Source: a bacterium
GTDB taxonomy: Bacteria > Elusimicrobiota > Elusimicrobia > UBA1565 > UBA9628
Direction of reading: 5' to 3'
Length of the DNA stretch: 7,078 nucleotides
Assembly: GCA_021790955.1 (NCBI GenBank)
Contig: JAJYFI010000081.1
Span: forward strand, 1 to 7,078
Below, piece after piece: positions 5,728 through 7,078 of this stretch (position 1 is its first letter; each line of letters begins with the position of its first letter). Both the position numbers and the translations under genes were made by a program. The notes beneath the pieces were generated by a model. It saw only the letters and a program-made list of their open reading frames with translations, was not told the DNA's origin and did not search any database.

Positions 5728-6717
5728 TCAAGAGGCTTCGCGGGGATTTTTTGAAAGCGCGATAAGCATCGGCCCACTTCGGGACGAAAAGAGCTGGAAT
5801 CCCTGGGCCCGGGCCGCGCTTCTGACGCGCCGGGAGAAATCGCCTTGGGAATAGGCGAGAAGAACTTGGCCGGCGCCGAAATACTTCTTGTCCAGGACGA
5901 ATTCCCATGCGGCGCGGGAGCTTTCATCGAGGGCGAGGGTGGAGATGAATAGGTCCGCCCGCAAACGGAGGCTTCGAGCGTATTGGATGGGGACCAGGTT
6001 TATTTTCCCCAGTTCGAGGGGGGAGCTTTTTTTCTTGACGACCGCCACACGATCTTCTCCCAGCATGGTCGCCAAGTAGAGCCATTGGAGGCAGGAGCTA
6101 GCGGGAAGGTCGACGATGACGTAGGTGCGCGTCCCCCCAAAGGCGCGCGTGAAAATCTTGGCGAGGTTGCCGAATCCGCCTCCCCACTCGACGACGGCCC
6201 CGCCCCCATTTTCATCGAGGCGCGCGCCCGTCAGGCGCTCGAATTCGGCCAGGGCATGGAGATGGTAAAGGCTGAGGTGATTGGTCAGGTACGCGCGGAG
6301 CAGGGGGTCTGCGCGCTTTTCCTCATCGGTGTTGAGGCCGCCGCAGAAGAGGTCCGCCCGGAGGACTTCTTTTAGTTTCCACGGGGGGAATCTGGCCTCA
6401 AGAAGCTTAAGCATCCGCCCCAGCGCGGCGGGCCCCGGCCGGGCGCGGACGTAATAATAATCGATCGAGGGAGGAGGCAGCGGCAAAAGCAGCGCCTCGA
6501 GAGAGCGGCTTTTGCGGCGCCACCAGGGAGTCACGAATTCACTCGCACCGCCGATGTCCCGGATCTCCTCGTAAAGGAGGGCGAAGCGGGATCTCAAGGA
6601 CTCATATCGGGCGGATTGATCAGGAGAGGGAGCGAGGAGCTCCCTCGCTTGGCGGCGGGCGTCCCTATAGAGACGGCAGGCGGTCCTCCATCTCCCCGTG
6701 CCGGACGCCTCAAGCAT
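5728..6717 (-). CDS. Putative sugar O-methyltransferase (SAM-dependent)
   Basis: This 329-residue protein resembles the putative sugar O-methyltransferase family found in bacterial polysaccharide clusters. Key evidence is the SAM-binding glycine loop VVEWGGGFGNLAKIF at 175-189, followed by the second strand YVIVDLP at 199-205 and a later strand segment LFISTLALDESS at 257-268. The N-terminal 120 residues are helical and end in a segment (LKEVLRADLFCGGLNTDE at 115-132) that I take to be part of the family's substrate-side region. Family members are thought to methylate sugar hydroxyls of surface glycans; the actual substrate is unknown. The ATG at 6717 directly follows the TAG stop of the preceding gene with no Shine-Dalgarno, so translation probably depends on coupling. 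The neighbouring glycosyltransferase supports a glycan role. Confidence 0.75.
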   Translation of the reverse strand: MLEASGTGRWRTACRLYRDARRQARELLAPSPDQSARYESLRSRFALLYEEIRDIGGASEFVTPWWRRKSRSLEALLLPLPPPSIDYYYVRARPGPAALGRMLKLLEARFPPWKLKEVLRADLFCGGLNTDEEKRADPLLRAYLTNHLSLYHLHALAEFERLTGARLDENGGGAVVEWGGGFGNLAKIFTRAFGGTRTYVIVDLPASSCLQWLYLATMLGEDRVAVVKKKSSPLELGKINLVPIQYARSLRLRADLFISTLALDESSRAAWEFVLDKKYFGAGQVLLAYSQGDFSRRVRSAARAQGFQLFSSRSGPMLIALSKNPREAS

Positions 6718-7078
6718 CTAGCAGGCGGGGGACGAGGAGGCCCCGTCCCGCAGAGATCCGATTCGACTGTTGGATGTCGAGAGAACGGCTGAAGCCGTCG
6801 CGAGCGCCATCTTCAGACTGTCGCCGGCCTTGGAAAGGATTTGTTTCCTAAGGGAATGAGCCGGCTTGAACCAATAGTAGAAATCGCGTCCAAACGCGTG
6901 CTCTGTCTCCCGGCTGGCGATGACCGCCGTTTCGCTGGAGTCTTGGCCCGCGTCTCTCCACCAGCCTTTGTGAAGGACCTGGGCGCCGAATTCTTTCTCA
7001 TAATCGGCGATGCCGTAGAACTCGGGGGCGCCGGGCAAAAAACTGTAGCCGACCGGGCCGATCGTGAAGGGGCTTTCC
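6718..7078 (-). CDS. Unrecognised protein, C-terminal part (runs off right edge)
   Basis: The frame is open from the right edge to the TAG at 6720-6718, giving 119 residues; the true start lies outside the window. It begins ESPFTIGPVGYSFLPGAP and continues through FYGIADYEKEF, HKGWWRDAGQD and GRDFYYWFKPA. It ends in a low-complexity Ser/Ala-rich tail (ALATASAVLSTS...), which may be a linker or poorly constrained end. The aromatic, well-ordered middle looks like a real globular domain end. I do not recognise the family; a methyltransferase-like C-terminus is possible given the context but not demonstrated. Its stop directly abuts the O-methyltransferase start, so the two are very likely one transcription unit. 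Confidence 0.6.
   Translation of the reverse strand, partial: ESPFTIGPVGYSFLPGAPEFYGIADYEKEFGAQVLHKGWWRDAGQDSSETAVIASRETEHAFGRDFYYWFKPAHSLRKQILSKAGDSLKMALATASAVLSTSNSRIGSLRDGASSSPAC

Noticed and set aside
5649..5927. 93-residue N-terminal extension of the glycosyltransferase frame
   Set aside because: It overlaps the methyltransferase C-terminus in another frame and is Pro/Ser/Arg-rich; the GT2 fold begins right after the internal ATG at 5648.

Overview
The window is a GC-rich bacterial segment in which every convincing gene lies on the minus strand, so transcription runs from high to low coordinates. The lineage cannot be fixed from sequence alone. The density of radical SAM (rSAM) enzymes, the lack of close resemblance to well-known model genes and the weak Shine-Dalgarno sites suggest an uncultured environmental bacterium, but that is inference.

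In transcription order: (1) 7078-6718, the C-terminal end of an unrecognised protein; (2) 6717-5728, a putative sugar O-methyltransferase abutting it; (3) 5648-4860, a family 2 glycosyltransferase; (4) 4781-3294, a probably exported TPR-repeat protein; (5) 3281-2037, a radical SAM protein with an N-terminal twitch-type auxiliary cluster; (6) 1914-1783, a 43-codon gene that looks like a RiPP precursor peptide; (7) 1740-148, a cobalamin-binding (B12) radical SAM protein; (8) 151-1, the start of a second, paralogous B12 radical SAM protein running off the left edge.

The most interesting part is 1-3281. The 43-residue peptide has a very basic N-terminus and a Y-x2-P-x-L-x3-G motif, the signature of leader peptides bound by RiPP recognition elements (best known from lasso peptides). 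It ends in a short Pro-rich tail. It sits between a twitch radical SAM gene and two tandem B12 radical SAM genes. The tail lacks the Gly1 and the Asp/Glu needed for a lasso ring, so if this is a RiPP it is more likely radical-SAM modified. No leader peptidase, separate recognition element or transporter is visible, so the cluster probably continues to the left.

The two B12 genes share 103 identical bases (1-103 and 1563-1665) next to clearly diverged N-termini. This indicates recent duplication or gene conversion, or possibly a contig end inside a repeat. The precursor and the glycosyltransferase are each preceded by TATAATTCCC-N3-ATG, which would place transcription starts at or beside the ATG and suggests leaderless mRNAs. 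The upstream block (O-methyltransferase, glycosyltransferase, TPR protein) resembles glycan biosynthesis; whether it is functionally tied to the peptide is unknown.
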